This document shows positions 36,684 through 49,439 of a stretch of DNA of 64,000 nucleotides, one piece after another. Position 1 is the first letter of the stretch. The number at the start of each line of letters is the position of its first letter. Source of the DNA: Hanleya hanleyi (Eukaryota > Mollusca > Polyplacophora > Lepidopleurida > Hanleyidae); the NCBI GenBank assembly GCA_036873755.1, contig JAVTVY010016160.1, positions 1 through 64,000 on the forward strand, in the 5' to 3' direction. Made by a program: the position numbers and the translations under genes. The notes beneath the pieces are model-generated. The model worked only from the letters and a program-made list of their open reading frames with translations. It did not search any database and was not told the DNA's origin.

Positions 36684-39395
36684 GGCGCCGTTTCCAATTA
36701 TCGTTCGCGAATGAATCGTTTATTTCGTCAAATTTTCTCGAAGTCGCGATTTTCCAAGGCGCTAGGGAATGGTTTTTTTTCTTCAAAATAAACGATTCAT
36801 TCGCGATCGCTGTTCGAATGGTTTTTATTTTCTGTTGGCAATCGTTTTTCAATCGAGAAAATTCTCGCGAATAAAAAGCGATATCGCGATCCAATCGTTT
36901 TTTAATCGAGAAAATATAAGCGATTAAAAAAAAACGATTGAGGATTATAGCCGAAAGTAGTACGGTAAAGTTCAGCCTGACTGACCCGCATACACGTTCG
37001 AGTTTCTATATCATAAACACTTCAGTCAGACTATATAAAGTTCGATCATTTTTTCTTCTTCCTTTTCCATTCTGCTTTGCCTTGTGTAAAACTATAGCGT
37101 GTTTCATTTCAGTTGGCGGTTATATAGATACGATGGGGATATTGAAAGAAATTGGGGAAAAATATATATATATATATATACATAGGAATAATGGTTATGC
37201 CTATAATTATAACTATAATTATTATATAATTATATTTACATATATTTTGTACGGGACACAGGCCCGGATATGGTCAGATTGAGTCATTTGCACTTGCAAT
37301 TTCGTGTATTATTTTGAGTATTTCTGTGTTTTAAAGCTGGTATTATTCGTGAACGTTTTTGGCATCTGTGCGTGCTGAAATTTTGAGTTGATTCGTCAGA
37401 TTTTCGCTGTTCGCGTGGTTTTTTGTCCTACGATCACCATTTCCTTTGTGTAGGTAGATGGCGCTGTATTGAATATAACATTGTCATACGGGGCTTTTGA
37501 GTCTTCGAAAGCACTTAATTATTAATATATAGCGCGGGCTATTTGTAAAACTGTTCACAACTGTCAATATTTTTTTGCTTGTTTGTTTGGTTGTGTGAAT
37601 TAATCTTTTCTGGAGCTCTCTGGGTGGGAGTCTTGTTGTGTGGCTCCCTAAGTGGGAGTCTATAAGTGCAAAACCCCACAGTTGCCTGGCTTGTGGGATA
37701 TTTGATGGTAGATGAATACGTCTATTTTCAATAAATTGTGAAAATTAATAAATACAAAGGGTAAATATATATATAAAAGAAATGATTCAAAGAAAATAAT
37801 GATATTGATTATTTTTCACAATTTGATGAAAATACACGTATTCATTCACCATGAAATATCCCACAAGCGTGGTAATTGCAGTATGGAAAACACTGAAAGT
37901 GGGCTGAACGCCGTTTGCTTGGCAAGATGATCAATGTCTCGCCTTTGGCTAAAAAGAAAACCTTGACCATGCGAAGATGTGTTTCAAAAGCCCTGTATAA
38001 TTCAGGTCACGTGACTTGGTTGCTGAAGAATCAAACAACGCCCCTCACCGCGTATGATACTATATGTGAAATGACTGCATTAATGTAAAATATGAATATA
38101 AAACGTCTTTCTATGTCCGACAGATTTTCAAATCCCACATTTAAATCTTTAGTTTTGCGAAGAAGAAAAACACGAAATCTTTAACCGATGATCGTACTCG
38201 GACGAGAATTTTTTTGGGTTAATCCAGTAAGAGATGGAATTATATAATATTCAGTTGGTTTCTGGCTTGAGCTTCCCTTTGGAATCATTCGTAGTTCATT
38301 TATCAAAATGTAAAATTAAAATAAAAAGTATTGTACATATGCGAATCCAACCGTTATATGCGATTCAATCACCATTGTGATATGTATTGAAATCACTGCC
38401 GTGAATATTCTTATAATAAATAAAATTAACTTGATGGTGATTTTTTTAACTTATTCACATCTCAATAGTTTAAAAACTGTACCAAAACATGAATGGATAC
38501 CCTTTCCTAATCTATGTTTTACTACAACAAAATGTACATATTTATTTACACTATTTTTCACCTTAATTAATCCAGTAATTCTCGAGTGGAGGGCTAAGCT
38601 GTTCTGGGTTATCCGCCATGCGCCCATTCACACCTCTATCGAGTCTGTGCCGTAATCATTCTGATAATGCAATCAACGACGAACTCAAATCCACTCATGA
38701 CCTATACCCGGTATTTACAATAACAAGATATTGCGACTATAATCCTGTATTGTTTATACCAAGTTGCATGAATATATGAGGAAATTATCGGATGTATGAA
38801 TGGAATGACTGAACATTAATACATTGTCGACTCACACGATTATTCAATAAACATGTCATTTTGTCATTTACGCTTCGCCAGAGTAAATCTGAGCGCGGAC
38901 GTCACAGGAAGCTTGGTACAGGTATGTGTATAGATATTTCCAGCATACGCCCTACTTCGGCTTGTAGGAGACTATAGATCGTGAATCATATATATTATCC
39001 GGTTATCTTACGCATTTATACAGTATAGTAATATAGGTTTTCCATCGATAAATCCGCAACCAGCATTAAATGTAGTTCCCAGTTCGCGGATAGAGCGGCG
39101 TACGACGGCAACACGGCCTATGTGTCAGATATCACTCCGCCTCACGATTCTCTCGCACCTTGAAAAAAACGATTCTCTCGCGATTGAAGATTCGCGATCA
39201 AGAACGGATCGCGCATGGGTAAACGATTCAAAAACGATATCGCGAGAGAATGGTTTTTTTCAGAAAAGGTTCAATCGTTTTTTCTCATTTTTTTTCTCGA
39301 TATCCTCGCGCCTGATTCACGAATGATCGTTTTTCAATCGGGAAAATTGAAGAAAAATCGCGACTGAAGAAAAAACGAATAATGGAAACGATCCC
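36684..39395. mobile_element. Harbinger-like non-autonomous element 1 (2.7 kb)
   Basis: Left terminus GGCGCCGTTTCCAATTATCG; right terminus is the complement of GGGATCGTTTCCATTATTCG. TTA flanks both sides (36681-36683 and 39396-39398). A 3-base TTA or TAA duplication with GG-starting ends is the mark of PIF/Harbinger elements. The ends are rich in GCGA..TCGC and AACGATT repeats. A palindrome of about 190 bp is nested at 37685-37865 (CTTGTGGGATATTTGATGG and its complement). No transposase was found; the 114-codon frame is shared with element 3 but has no domain I recognise. Confidence 0.75.
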
Positions 39396-39422
39396 TTACG
39401 CAATGATTACGAAATGTGCTAA

Positions 39423-40807
39423 GGAACCGTTTCCAATTATCGTTCGCGAATGAATCGTTTATTTCGTCAAATTTTCTCGAAATCGCGATTTCCCAAGGCG
39501 CGAGGGAATGGGTTTTTTTCTTCAAAATAAACGATTCATTCGCGATCGCTATTCGAATGGTTTTTTTCTGTTGGCAATCGCTTTTCAATCTTTCTCTGTC
39601 CGACAGGTTTTCAAATCCAACAATTAAATGCTTAGTTTTGCGAAGAAAACGAAATTTTTAACCGATGATCGTACTCGGACGAGATATTTTTTTCTCTCTT
39701 GTCAGTTTGGTTAATCCAGTATGAGATGAAATTATATAATATTCAGGCGGTTTCTGGCTTGAGCTTCCCTTTGGAATCAAAATGTAAAATTAAAATAAAA
39801 AGTATTGTACATATGTGAATCAAGTTAATTTTATTAACTTGATGGTGATTTTTTAAACTTATTCACATCTCAATAGTTTAAGAACTGTACCAAAACATGA
39901 ATGGAAACTCTTTCCTAATATATGTTTTACTATAACAAAATATACATATTTAATTACACTATTTTTCACCTTAATTAACCTAGAAATTCTCGGCTGGAGG
40001 GCTAAGCTGCTCTGGGTTATCGCCAAGCGCCCATTCACACGTCTATCAAGTCTGTGCCATAATCATTCTGATAATGCAATCAACGACGAACTCAAATCCA
40101 CTTATGACGAATACCCTTTATTTACAAAAACAAAATATTGCGACTATCATCCTGTATTGTTTATACCAAGTTGCATGAATATATGAGGAAATTATCGGAC
40201 GTATGAAGGGATTGACTGAACATTAATACATTGTCGGCTCACACGATTATTAAATAAACATGTCATTTTGTCATTTACGCTTCGCCAGAGTAAATCTGAG
40301 CGCGTCGCAGGAAGCATGGTACAGGTATGTGTATAGATATTTCCAGCATACGCCCTACTTCGGCTTGTAGGAGACTATAGATCGTGAATCATATATATTA
40401 TCCGGTTATCTTACGCATTTATACAGTATAGTATAGTAATATAGGTTTTCCATCGACAAATCCGCAACCAACATTAAATGTAGTTCCCGGTTCGCGGATA
40501 GAGCGGCATACGACGTCAACACGGCCTATGTGTCAGATATCACTCCGCCTCACGATTCTCTCGCACCTTGAACAAAAAAAATTCTCTCGCGATTGAAGAT
40601 TCGCGATCAAGAACGGATCGGGTATGGGTAAACGATTAAAAAACGATATCGCGAGAGAATGGTTTTTTTTCCAGAAAAGACTCAATCGTTTTTTCTCATT
40701 TTTTTTTCTCGATATCCTCGCGACTGATTCGCGAATGATCGTTTTTCAATCGAGAAAATTGAAGAAAAATCGCGACTGAAGAAAAAACGATTAATGGAAA
40801 CGATCCC
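39423..40807. mobile_element. Harbinger-like element 2, internally deleted (1.4 kb)
   Basis: Same termini (GGAACCGTTTCCAATTATCG at 39423; GGAAACGATCCC ending 40807) with TAA on both sides. The left 170 bases and right 1.2 kb match element 1, but the middle, about 36860-38125 of element 1, is missing. It sits only 28 bases after element 1, in the same orientation. Confidence 0.8.
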
Positions 40808-41706
40808 TAAGAATGTGTATGTAGTTTATTTAGGTATGTATATCACATATCAAAATTTTCCTTGTGTGATATAATTTCATTCACTTCAACAGATTAATAA
40901 TATGAAGTGGAAGCAGAAACTTTTCTTCGCTTCCTCTGACTTTGTATCCTTGTATGGCAAGGAAAACGATTATACTATTACAAGTCTAATAATTCTAGCT
41001 CAGATATCACTTGCTGTTGAATCACTGGGCCTATTCTCTGTACTAAACTATCTAACGCTTAGTACAGATTCTAGCACACAATGTTTACATTTTATTGGGA
41101 AGGGTAGATACTCAATGTGAGGAGTTATTGTCTAAAAAGCTATTGTCTGAAAAGGCCTTAGTCTAGACACATTGCTGTCTGCAGACATGAACATTGTATG
41201 CATTATCTCGTGATCCTAACGTAGAGTATGAACCGGGAAGAGGCGGGTGCCAACCTCGTAGCCTCCCCTCCCCACCACCATCTGTCCTAACATTGGGAGG
41301 ACGGTAGGCCGTAGTTCGAGCCTCCTGTAACCCTTTCGCCACAGGCGACGGTCACCTTCTGACAGATTGTCCTGGCTGGAGTTATCGCCCCGAAAATAGG
41401 ATTTTTGCGCGACCTCATCCCAGTGAACCATTTTTTTTAACTATACCATCGTTCTACACCACGTACCTCACGTATTTTATGTAATGAATAACTTTCCTTT
41501 ATGATTAGACCAATTTCGACAAGGTTTGTTTCATTCTTCGCCTGTTACAATGTTAACAACTGCGCTTTCATTTCATTTCTCTCAATGAAACCACAGCTGA
41601 TAACACAAAATGATCAAGAAAGCATGCATGGTTTCCCTTAAAAGTTCCTCGTATAAATGGATTATTATGTCTACTCGACAGGGAGGACCATCTTGTCATA
41701 AACTTA
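40808..41706. other. No gene recognised
   Basis: 40902-41120 is open for 72 codons, and 41216-41431 (minus) for 71 codons in a GC-richer patch. Neither shows a domain or splice signals that I can support. The GC-rich patch may be another inserted sequence. Confidence 0.4.
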
Positions 41707-44355
41707 GGGATCGTTTCCATTATTCGTTTTTTCTTCAGTCGCGATTTTTCTTCAATTTTCTCGATTGAAAAACGATCATTCGTGAATCAGTCGCGAGGAT
41801 ATCGAGAAAAAAAATGAGAAAAAAGGATTGAACCTTTTCTGAAAAAAACCCTTCTCTCGCGATATCGTTTTTGAATCGTTTACCCATGCGCGATCCGTTC
41901 TTGATCGCGAATCTTCAATCGCGAGAGAATCGTTTTTTTCAAGGTGCGAGAGAATCGTGAGGCGGAGTGATATCTGACACATAGGCCGTGTTGCCGTCGT
42001 ACGCCGCTCTATCCGCGAACTGGGAACTACATTTAATGCTGGTTGCGGATTTGTCGATGGAAAACCTATATTACTATACTGTATAAATGCGTAAGATAAC
42101 CGGATAATATATATGATTCACGATCTATAGTCTCCTACAAGCCGAAGTAGGGCGTATGCTGGAAATATCTATACACATACCTGTACCATGCTTCCTGTGA
42201 CGTCCGCGCTCAGATTTACTCTGGCGAAGCGTAAATGACAAAATGACATGTTTATTGAATAATCGTGTGAGTCGACAATGTATTAATGTTCAGTCATTCC
42301 ATTCATACATCCGATAATTTCCTCATATATTCATGCAACTTGGTATAAACAATACAGGATAATAGTCGCAATATCTTGTTTTTTGTAAATACCGGATCTA
42401 GGTCATAAGTGGATTTGAGTTCGTCGTTGATTGCATTATCAGAATGATTACGGCACAGACTCGATAGAGGTGTGAATGGGCGCATGGCGATAACCCAGAA
42501 CAGCTTAGCCCTCCAGCCGAGAATTTCTAGGTTAATTAAGGTGAAAAATAGTGTAATTAAATATGTATATTTTGTTATAGTAAAACATACATTAGGAAAG
42601 GGTATCCATTCATGTTTTGGTACAGTTTTTAAACTATTGAGATGTGAATAAGTTCAAAAAATCACCATCAAGTTAATTTTATTTATTATAAGAATATTCG
42701 CGGCAGTGATTTCATATTTATATCAATACATATAACAATGGTGATTGAATCGCATATAATGGTTGGATTCGCATATGTACAATACTTTGTATTTTAATTT
42801 TACATTTTGATAAATGAACTATGAATGATTCCAAATGGATGCTCAAGCCAGAAACCTGAATATTATATAATTTAATCTCTTACTGGGTTAACCAAAAAAA
42901 ATTCTCGTCTGTCGGACATAGAAAGACGTTTTATATTCATATTTCATATTAATGCAGTCATTTCACATATAGTATCATACTCGGTGAGGGGCGTTGTTTG
43001 ATTCTTCAGCAACCGAGTCACGTGACCTGAATTATACAGGGCTTTTGAAACACATCTTCCCATGGTCAAGGTTTCCTTCTTAGCCAAAGGCGAGACATTG
43101 ATCATCTTGCCAAGCAAACCGCGTTCAGCCAACTTTCAGTGTTTTCCATACTGCAATTACCAGAGTTGTGGGATATTTGATGGTGAATGAATACGTGTAT
43201 TTTCATCCAATTGTGAAAAATAATCAATATCATTATTTTCTTTGAATCATTTCTTTTATATATATATTTACCCTTTGTATTTATTAATTTTCACAATTTA
43301 TTGAAAATATACGTATTCATCTACCATCAAATATCCCACAAGCCAGGCAACTGTGGGGTTTTGCACTTATAGACTCCCACTTAGGGAGCCACACAACAAA
43401 ACTCCCACCCAGAGAGCTCCAGAAAAGATTAATTCACACAGCCAAATAAACAAGCAAAAGAATAATGACAGTTGAGAAAAGTTTTACAAATAGCCCGCGC
43501 TATAGATTAATAATTAAGTGCTTTCGAAGACTCAAAAGCCCGTAGGACAATGTTATATTCAATACAGCGCCATCTATCTACACAAGGAAAATGGTAATCT
43601 TAGGACAAAAAACCACGCGAACAGCGAAAATCTGACGAATCAACTTAAATTTCAGCACGCACAGATGCCAAAAACGTTCACGAAAATACTACACAAGAAA
43701 TCTGGAATAATACCAGCTTTAAAACACAGAAATACTCAAAATAATAGACGAAATTGCAAGTGCAAATGACTCAATCTGACCATATCCGGGCCTGTGTCCC
43801 GTACAAAATATATGTAAATATGAAGTTATAATGATATGTATATATCGTTCACCATTATTCCTATGTATATATATATATTTTTTTCAATTTCTTTCAATAT
43901 CCCCATCGTATCTATATAACCGCCAACTGAAATGAAACACGCTATAGTTTTACACAAGGCAAAGCAGAATGGAAAAGGAAGAAGCAAAAATGATCGAACT
44001 TTATATAGTCTGACTGAAGTGTTTATGATATAGAAACTCGAACGTGTATGCGGGTCAGTCAGGCTGAACTTTACCGTACTACTTTCGGCTATAATCCTCA
44101 ATCGTTTTTTTTTAATCGCTTATATTTTCTCGATTAAAAAACGATTGGATCGCGATATCGCTTTTTATTCGCGAGAATTTTCTCGATTGAAAAACGATTG
44201 CCAACAGAAAATAAAAACCATTCGAACAGCGATCGCGAATGAATCGTTTATTTTGAAGAAAAAAAACCATTCCCTCGCGCCTTGGGAAATCGCGACTTCG
44301 AGAAAATTTGACGAAATAAACGATTCATTCGCGAACGATAATTGGAAACGGCGCC
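41707..44355. mobile_element. Harbinger-like element 3, inverted copy (2.65 kb)
   Basis: Termini GGGATCGTTTCC at 41707 and GGAAACGGCGCC ending 44355, with TTA on both sides (41704-41706 and 44356-44358). It is the reverse complement of element 1 along its whole length, including the nested 190-bp palindrome (43165-43345). Homology stops exactly at the termini, so this reflects transposition rather than a simple inverted duplication. Confidence 0.8.
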
Positions 44356-44849
44356 TTAACACGAGAGATGAGAGATCGTACGGAATTGATTTTTTGAATA
44401 GACCGGTTCAGATTTATATAAGTCATCTAGTTTCTTGTTTTGTCTGAAAAGCTTATCCACCGGACCTGAAATAAATCCCCACCGCGTTGAGAAAGAAAAT
44501 TTGCTTAGGCAACACTTTATATATACGAACAATACATCATCTGTCAACAGCTTATATCCCTGTAATTGTTGTCCGTTCATGCATTATTATCAATAAGACA
44601 GGATTTAAAATCAAGGTCATAGTTATAGCACGCGCGTCTGACGATTGCGTCTCAGTCATAATGATTTCCTTATCCTCCAATGAAATAGTGTCATCTAAAA
44701 TTTGAAGAACAAACGCCGGATGCATATTCAACGTAAAACGGTATACATGTTTTACACTGGTTATACTAATAAGAGTTAGACCTCAACAAACAATCGAACG
44801 ATCTACACATCCGTAGTTATTATTAATTGGGGGCCAAAGTTTTAGGTAC

Positions 44850-44985
44850 AAAGTATGTTTTAATGACTGGATTACTAAGTTATTAACTGGAATATTTAGA
44901 AGTTTGTTTGATCGTCGCTATATAGCTGAAATATTACTGAACGCGACGTTACACCTTAATTCTCTCTCTCTCTCTCCTTGGGTAC
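44850..44985 (+). mobile_element. LINE 3' tail
   Basis: ACTAAGTTATTAACTGGAATA..TTTGATCGTCGCTATATAGC..GACGTTACACC followed by TTAATTCTCTCTCTCTC. Only the last 130 bases of the LINE are present. Confidence 0.7.
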
Positions 44986-44999
44986 AAAGGCTATATGAC

Positions 45000-45690
45000 G
45001 TTTACATAAGAACAAAACTTTTTTGTTCGATGGTTACAAACCTAATATTTTGTTCAATGAAAACCCTGTAAAATCAGATTTTTTTTTAATTGTTGGATTT
45101 ATTAGCCGTATATATTTGCATGAATATTATACAGACGTTTATTCGGGACAATAGGAACTATGCGGAAAAGTAAACAAATACATAAAAGATGGCGTGAATA
45201 TACAGTTATTCATAATATATACCATAACATATATGTTCTTCTCTCTCCGTATAATAATATTTTAGTATTTTTTAAAATTAAATATCGTAATGTTTTACCT
45301 TTTTCGTAAATACGTCATATAGAAACTTCCTATATATACAAAAGCTTATCCAACTGTGTGTATACATGCACATACAATTTGTACATGTACATGTACACAC
45401 ATGCGAATACATATGTACGCTTGCAAAACATAAACACATTATATAATTGTTTGTAAGTTTGCATACTTATATATAAGCTTCGAAAAAATCGCCATGGTCA
45501 ATTGCATGAAAATGTTTTCCATGGATTTGTTTCAAAATTTGTATATTTTTGAGAATTTATCAGGGGGTTAAAAAAAATGTAACGCCTCAAACCAAAATTA
45601 TGCATTCAAAAGATGAGATGCAATATATAACTGATTGTAATTGTATATGATGCAAGCAAGAGCAATCCCTGACTGAATTGCTTGGTCAAC
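45000..45690. other. No gene recognised; very AT-rich
   Basis: Contains TA-rich and ACATGTAC-type simple sequence around 45360-45420 and no open frame worth reporting. Confidence 0.6.
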
Positions 45691-45975
45691 TGATACTACG
45701 GCAATGTATATTGCAGCCAGTCAATCAAACAATGACTACCAAATATACATTGCAGCTCATACTATCAAACAAAGATAAAAATGCCAACTGTGCCTTGCAA
45801 TCCTCACTGCCAAACCTTAGGAAATTTATTAAATGTACATTGCGTCCCTCACTCTCAAACTTTTATAACAGTACCAAATGTAGATTACGACCATCACTGT
45901 CATATTATCACAAAAAATATTTACTTCATCACCCTCAAACAAGCCACGATGGCACTACCAAATGTGCAATGCAAC
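45690..45975. repeat. Minisatellite, about 57-bp unit
   Basis: Five or so diverged units with AAATGTA(C/G)ATT(G/A)C..CC(C/A)TCACT.TCA. Because the period is a multiple of three, one frame stays open for 117 codons and gives a repeated KC.LRPSLS peptide. That is expected from the repeat and is not evidence of a gene. Confidence 0.6.
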
Positions 45976-47750
45976 CCTCAATTGGAGCGATATGCAAGAG
46001 GTGGGGAAAACTGACGACGTCTGGCGATTAAAAAGCAATCATATGACTCTACAAGAAAGCTTCCCTCGGCACCTCGCATTCATACCCGAGAATACGGTGA
46101 ATTCTCGAACGTAGCCTTAGTATCTCAGCCGCGCTTTTATTGCAGATGTTCATGTGGAGATAATGAAGTATCCACACGGCCCCTAGCACCGGCTTAAGCG
46201 GAAATAGATACGCTAGCTCGGGAGCTGTGATGACAGATCAGCTCGAATAATTAACTCATCTGATGTTAATAGATGAGCATCGTGGACTTCTGATGGAATG
46301 AACGCCTCAATATAGAGTAAACCTGGTAAATGGAAGAATACCCAGAAAAGCAACCTGTAATGCCCGACGTCGTACGGCTTAAATTTCCCACCTAAACAAT
46401 AAACCTACATACATGTATATTTGTCGAGTGACATGTACAGAGGGCGAGCCTCTGGCATCAACAGTCCACCAGCAGAATCCTACCATATACAGGTAATAAA
46501 TTGGGGCGATATGCAAGAGGTTGGGAAAAATTGACGTCTGGCGACTAAAAAGCAACCATATGATTCTACAGGAAAGCTTCCCTCGTCACCTCGCATTCAG
46601 ACCCTAGCATACGGCGGATTCTCGGACGTAGCCTTAGTATCTCAGCCGCGCTTTTATTGCGGTGTGTTCATGTGGAGACAATGAAGTATCCACACAGCCC
46701 CTAGCACAGGCTTAATCGGGAGCTGTGATGACAGATCAGCTCAAATAATTAACTCATCTGAGGGTGCAGTCCACAATAGCCACGGTTGCGCACAAAGTGG
46801 TCCCTCCCTAATTTCATAATAGGGAAGGTTGACCGTACTTGACAGTATGATAATTCTTCTTCCCTTTATACTAACTGATATCTATAATACCATCCTGTTC
46901 GACGCAACCATTCCTCCAAACGGGCATATAACAATTGCTGGTTAATCGCGCCCACGCGCCGCTAGAGAGTTCAAAGCGCTGGGAAGTGAACATTGGGCAG
47001 ACAAAAATCCGCACTTTTTCGGGGCGCGAAAATGATGATTCCTTCATGGCGATAAAATTTTACAAAAAAACGAGTAGGTTGATCCCCTCTTTTTTTCGCC
47101 TTTCTGAAATGCATGTTGGACGGGAAATACTTTCAGATGCATAAGAAGAAAATCATTTCATACGTTTTCTCTGGATTGTGGGTCGAAATTGACACATTTT
47201 CGTGCATTTTATGGAGTTTTCCAGAAACGTTGAAGGGGTTTTAAGGAGGATCGCGCGTCTTTCCTTTTCAATTCCAATAGCTGATTTGTCTTCTGAAATA
47301 ATGGCATGAGTATGCCCATTCAGAAAATATATACATTTATAGGGCTTTTGTTGAAGATTTTACAACAATTTGTGGCTGCCAACCCAGCCCAACGTACTTT
47401 AGGTGTGGACAGCACCCTGGTGTTAATAGATGAGCATCGTGGACGTTTGATGGAATGAACGCCTCGACATGGAGTAAACCTGGTAATGCAAGAATACCCA
47501 GAAAAAAGTAATGCCCGACGTCGTACGGCTCGAATTTCCCACCTAAACAATAAACCTACATATATTTGTCGAGTGACATGTACAGGAGCCTCGGGGACTA
47601 ACAGTCCACCAACAGAATCCTACCATATACAGGTAATAAATTGAAGCGATATGGAAGAGGTGGGAAAAATTGACGTCTGGCGACTAAAAAGCAACCATAT
47701 TTCTCTACAGGAAAACTTCCCTGGGCACCTCACATCAGACCCGAATCTAA
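45968..47750 (+). repeat. Tandem array of the 500-bp dispersed unit
   Basis: Units start at about 45968, 46500 and 47640, each beginning (T)TGG(A/G)GCGATATGCAAGAGG. Each ends CCTACCATATACAGGTAATAAA just before the next start. The second unit is enlarged by the element at 46762-47417, and the third is cut at about 47750. Head-to-tail joining shows that the unit can behave as a satellite. Confidence 0.8.
46762..47417. mobile_element. GGGTGC..GCACCC element, second copy
   Basis: Inverted copy of 18175-18845, inserted into the second tandem unit between CTCATCTGA and TGGTGTTAATAG. The neighbouring unit reads CTCATCTGATGTTAATAG (46262), so the empty site is visible. The duplicated bases are TGA and TGG, one substitution apart. 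Confidence 0.75.
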
Positions 47751-48166
47751 CCATAATAAAATGGCAAGAAGACATCCCATCAAGCTCTGTCAATAACATT
47801 ATATCATGCTTAAAACGAACGACATCCAGACAGTAGCAGAATCAGTAGGACAGCATCACGCGTATATTACAAACATTGCCTCAGTGTTAAAAAACGACAT
47901 AAATGGAGACTGTACCCATGTGTGGGGTCGTATGTAGGACACGTATGCCAAGTTGAGGTGCCCAGACTGAATATATTTTGAGAAATAAACAATTTTCAGG
48001 TAAATTCGTGCAAATTCCAGTGTGTGAAATCGACCATTAATTGTTCACACCTCTGTCTAGATTGATGATTACACTGTTTATAATTTTAAGATGATCACTG
48101 TATGAAAGATACGATGTTGAAATTCTTAAACTAAGTAATACAAAAAAATAGGACGGCTTTTGTCTC

Positions 48167-48400
48167 TCATGCGAAGCCCTTAACTAGTTTTGCGGTAAGG
48201 TGTCGTAACATTAATAATAGTCCAGTCAATCTAGCGAGAAAATCACCAAACCTAGAAAAAATTGCAACAGAATCGGGGTTTCCGGTAAATAACCTCTGAA
48301 GTGATTCCGAACAACATATCAAAAATGTAAATTGATGTAGGCAAGAGAAAATTTCTAATTTGCATAAATCCAAGATGGCCGCTAATTGCTTGTTTTCTGT
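48167..48400 (-). repeat. Inverted-repeat partner of 52300-52545
   Basis: The minus strand reads CCAAGATGG.., GATTTATGCAAATTA, TTGTTCGGAA and GTTGCAATTTTTTCTAGG. The plus strand at 52310-52520 carries the same blocks. The pair flanks the minisatellite 49440-52105 in opposite orientation. The short frames in both copies are diverged relatives with no recognised domain. Confidence 0.6.
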
Positions 48401-48971
48401 CTACATATTGATGCGGATATTACATGCGGGGAATGTATTTTCAAATAAAGGTTTGTGCTAATACAGCGTCGCATAAATAATTGACAACGGAAGAAGGTGG
48501 AAGATATTTATCTGCCCAAAGTTCAAAATGGTCGCCATTTTCCAAGATGGCCGCTATTCTTCTGCCAGTACATCTGACAGAGAATTAGATGTTTGTGTCC
48601 GATTTGAATAATGTTTGTGTCTTATATATAATTTTAATCACGCCATATCTGATTTTGCTGACCAGAAGTACCCTACAATGTACCTTTGACATCAGCAATG
48701 AAGATTACCCAGATTTTTACCTGCGCCAATGCCAGGCCATTGTGGTCGAGTGTAACTGTATTCTGACCGGAAAATCGCCCCAAAATCCTCTTTTTGAAAA
48801 TGACGTCACTGTGACGTCGTCATGGTGGTCTCGTGGATTTTTTTACATTTTCTTGTAGAGCTCGATCCAAAGATATAGTGTGGTAAGTATCAGCCCTCTA
48901 GCCTTAGCGATAGCGAAAATATGTAGGGGCAATTTCCGCCCACTCCTCAAGGCTGCGGTACAAGACAAATC

Positions 48972-48992
48972 GCCCAGGCCAGATAGGGTTAA
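48972..48992. repeat. 21-bp motif shared with the viral-like region
   Basis: GCCCAGGCCAGATAGGG followed by TTAA is identical, over all 21 bases, to 63009-63029. AGATAGGG next to TTAA is the form of a piggyBac-type right terminus, but no left terminus was found nearby. Confidence 0.5.
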
Positions 48993-49439
48993 ATGGACAA
49001 CTGCTATCTTATAACTGTCTGATCCATGTTCTCTCTTTAGAGTAGCATCATTCCCAGCCATGGCTCCTCTGACAAAGTCGTACCATGGCAGATAGCGGAT
49101 CTGCCATAGCGATAACCAGTCGTCATTCTTACTTTGAGGAGTTCCGCTTCACATTTGTGACCTCGTGATATGGACTATAGAGACATGTATAATATGAAGG
49201 ATGTAAGTAGTAACACAGTAGTTGTCTTGAGGAACAAAGCGAAGAAGAAATTATACATAGATGAAATCGATCAAACGAGTTCGATTATGCCCTACCTACC
49301 CGTATCGATAATTACCCGATGGTGGCTGCCGATTTCGAACATTCTCGCGACCAGATAAGCAAAATAAACAATATCTCCTGAATTATCAAATTCTTTAATT
49401 CCTTGAAAGACCACATTTACCTTCATATCTGAATGAGCA

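Noticed and set aside
36938..37282. 114-codon frame shared by Harbinger-like elements 1 and 3
   Set aside because: Ends in a TA microsatellite and lacks any transposase motif; similarity between the copies is explained by element copying.
45678..46031. 117-codon frame with repeated KC.LRPSLS
   Set aside because: The period of 57 bases keeps the frame open; codon positions show no sign of constraint and the frame runs into a dispersed repeat.
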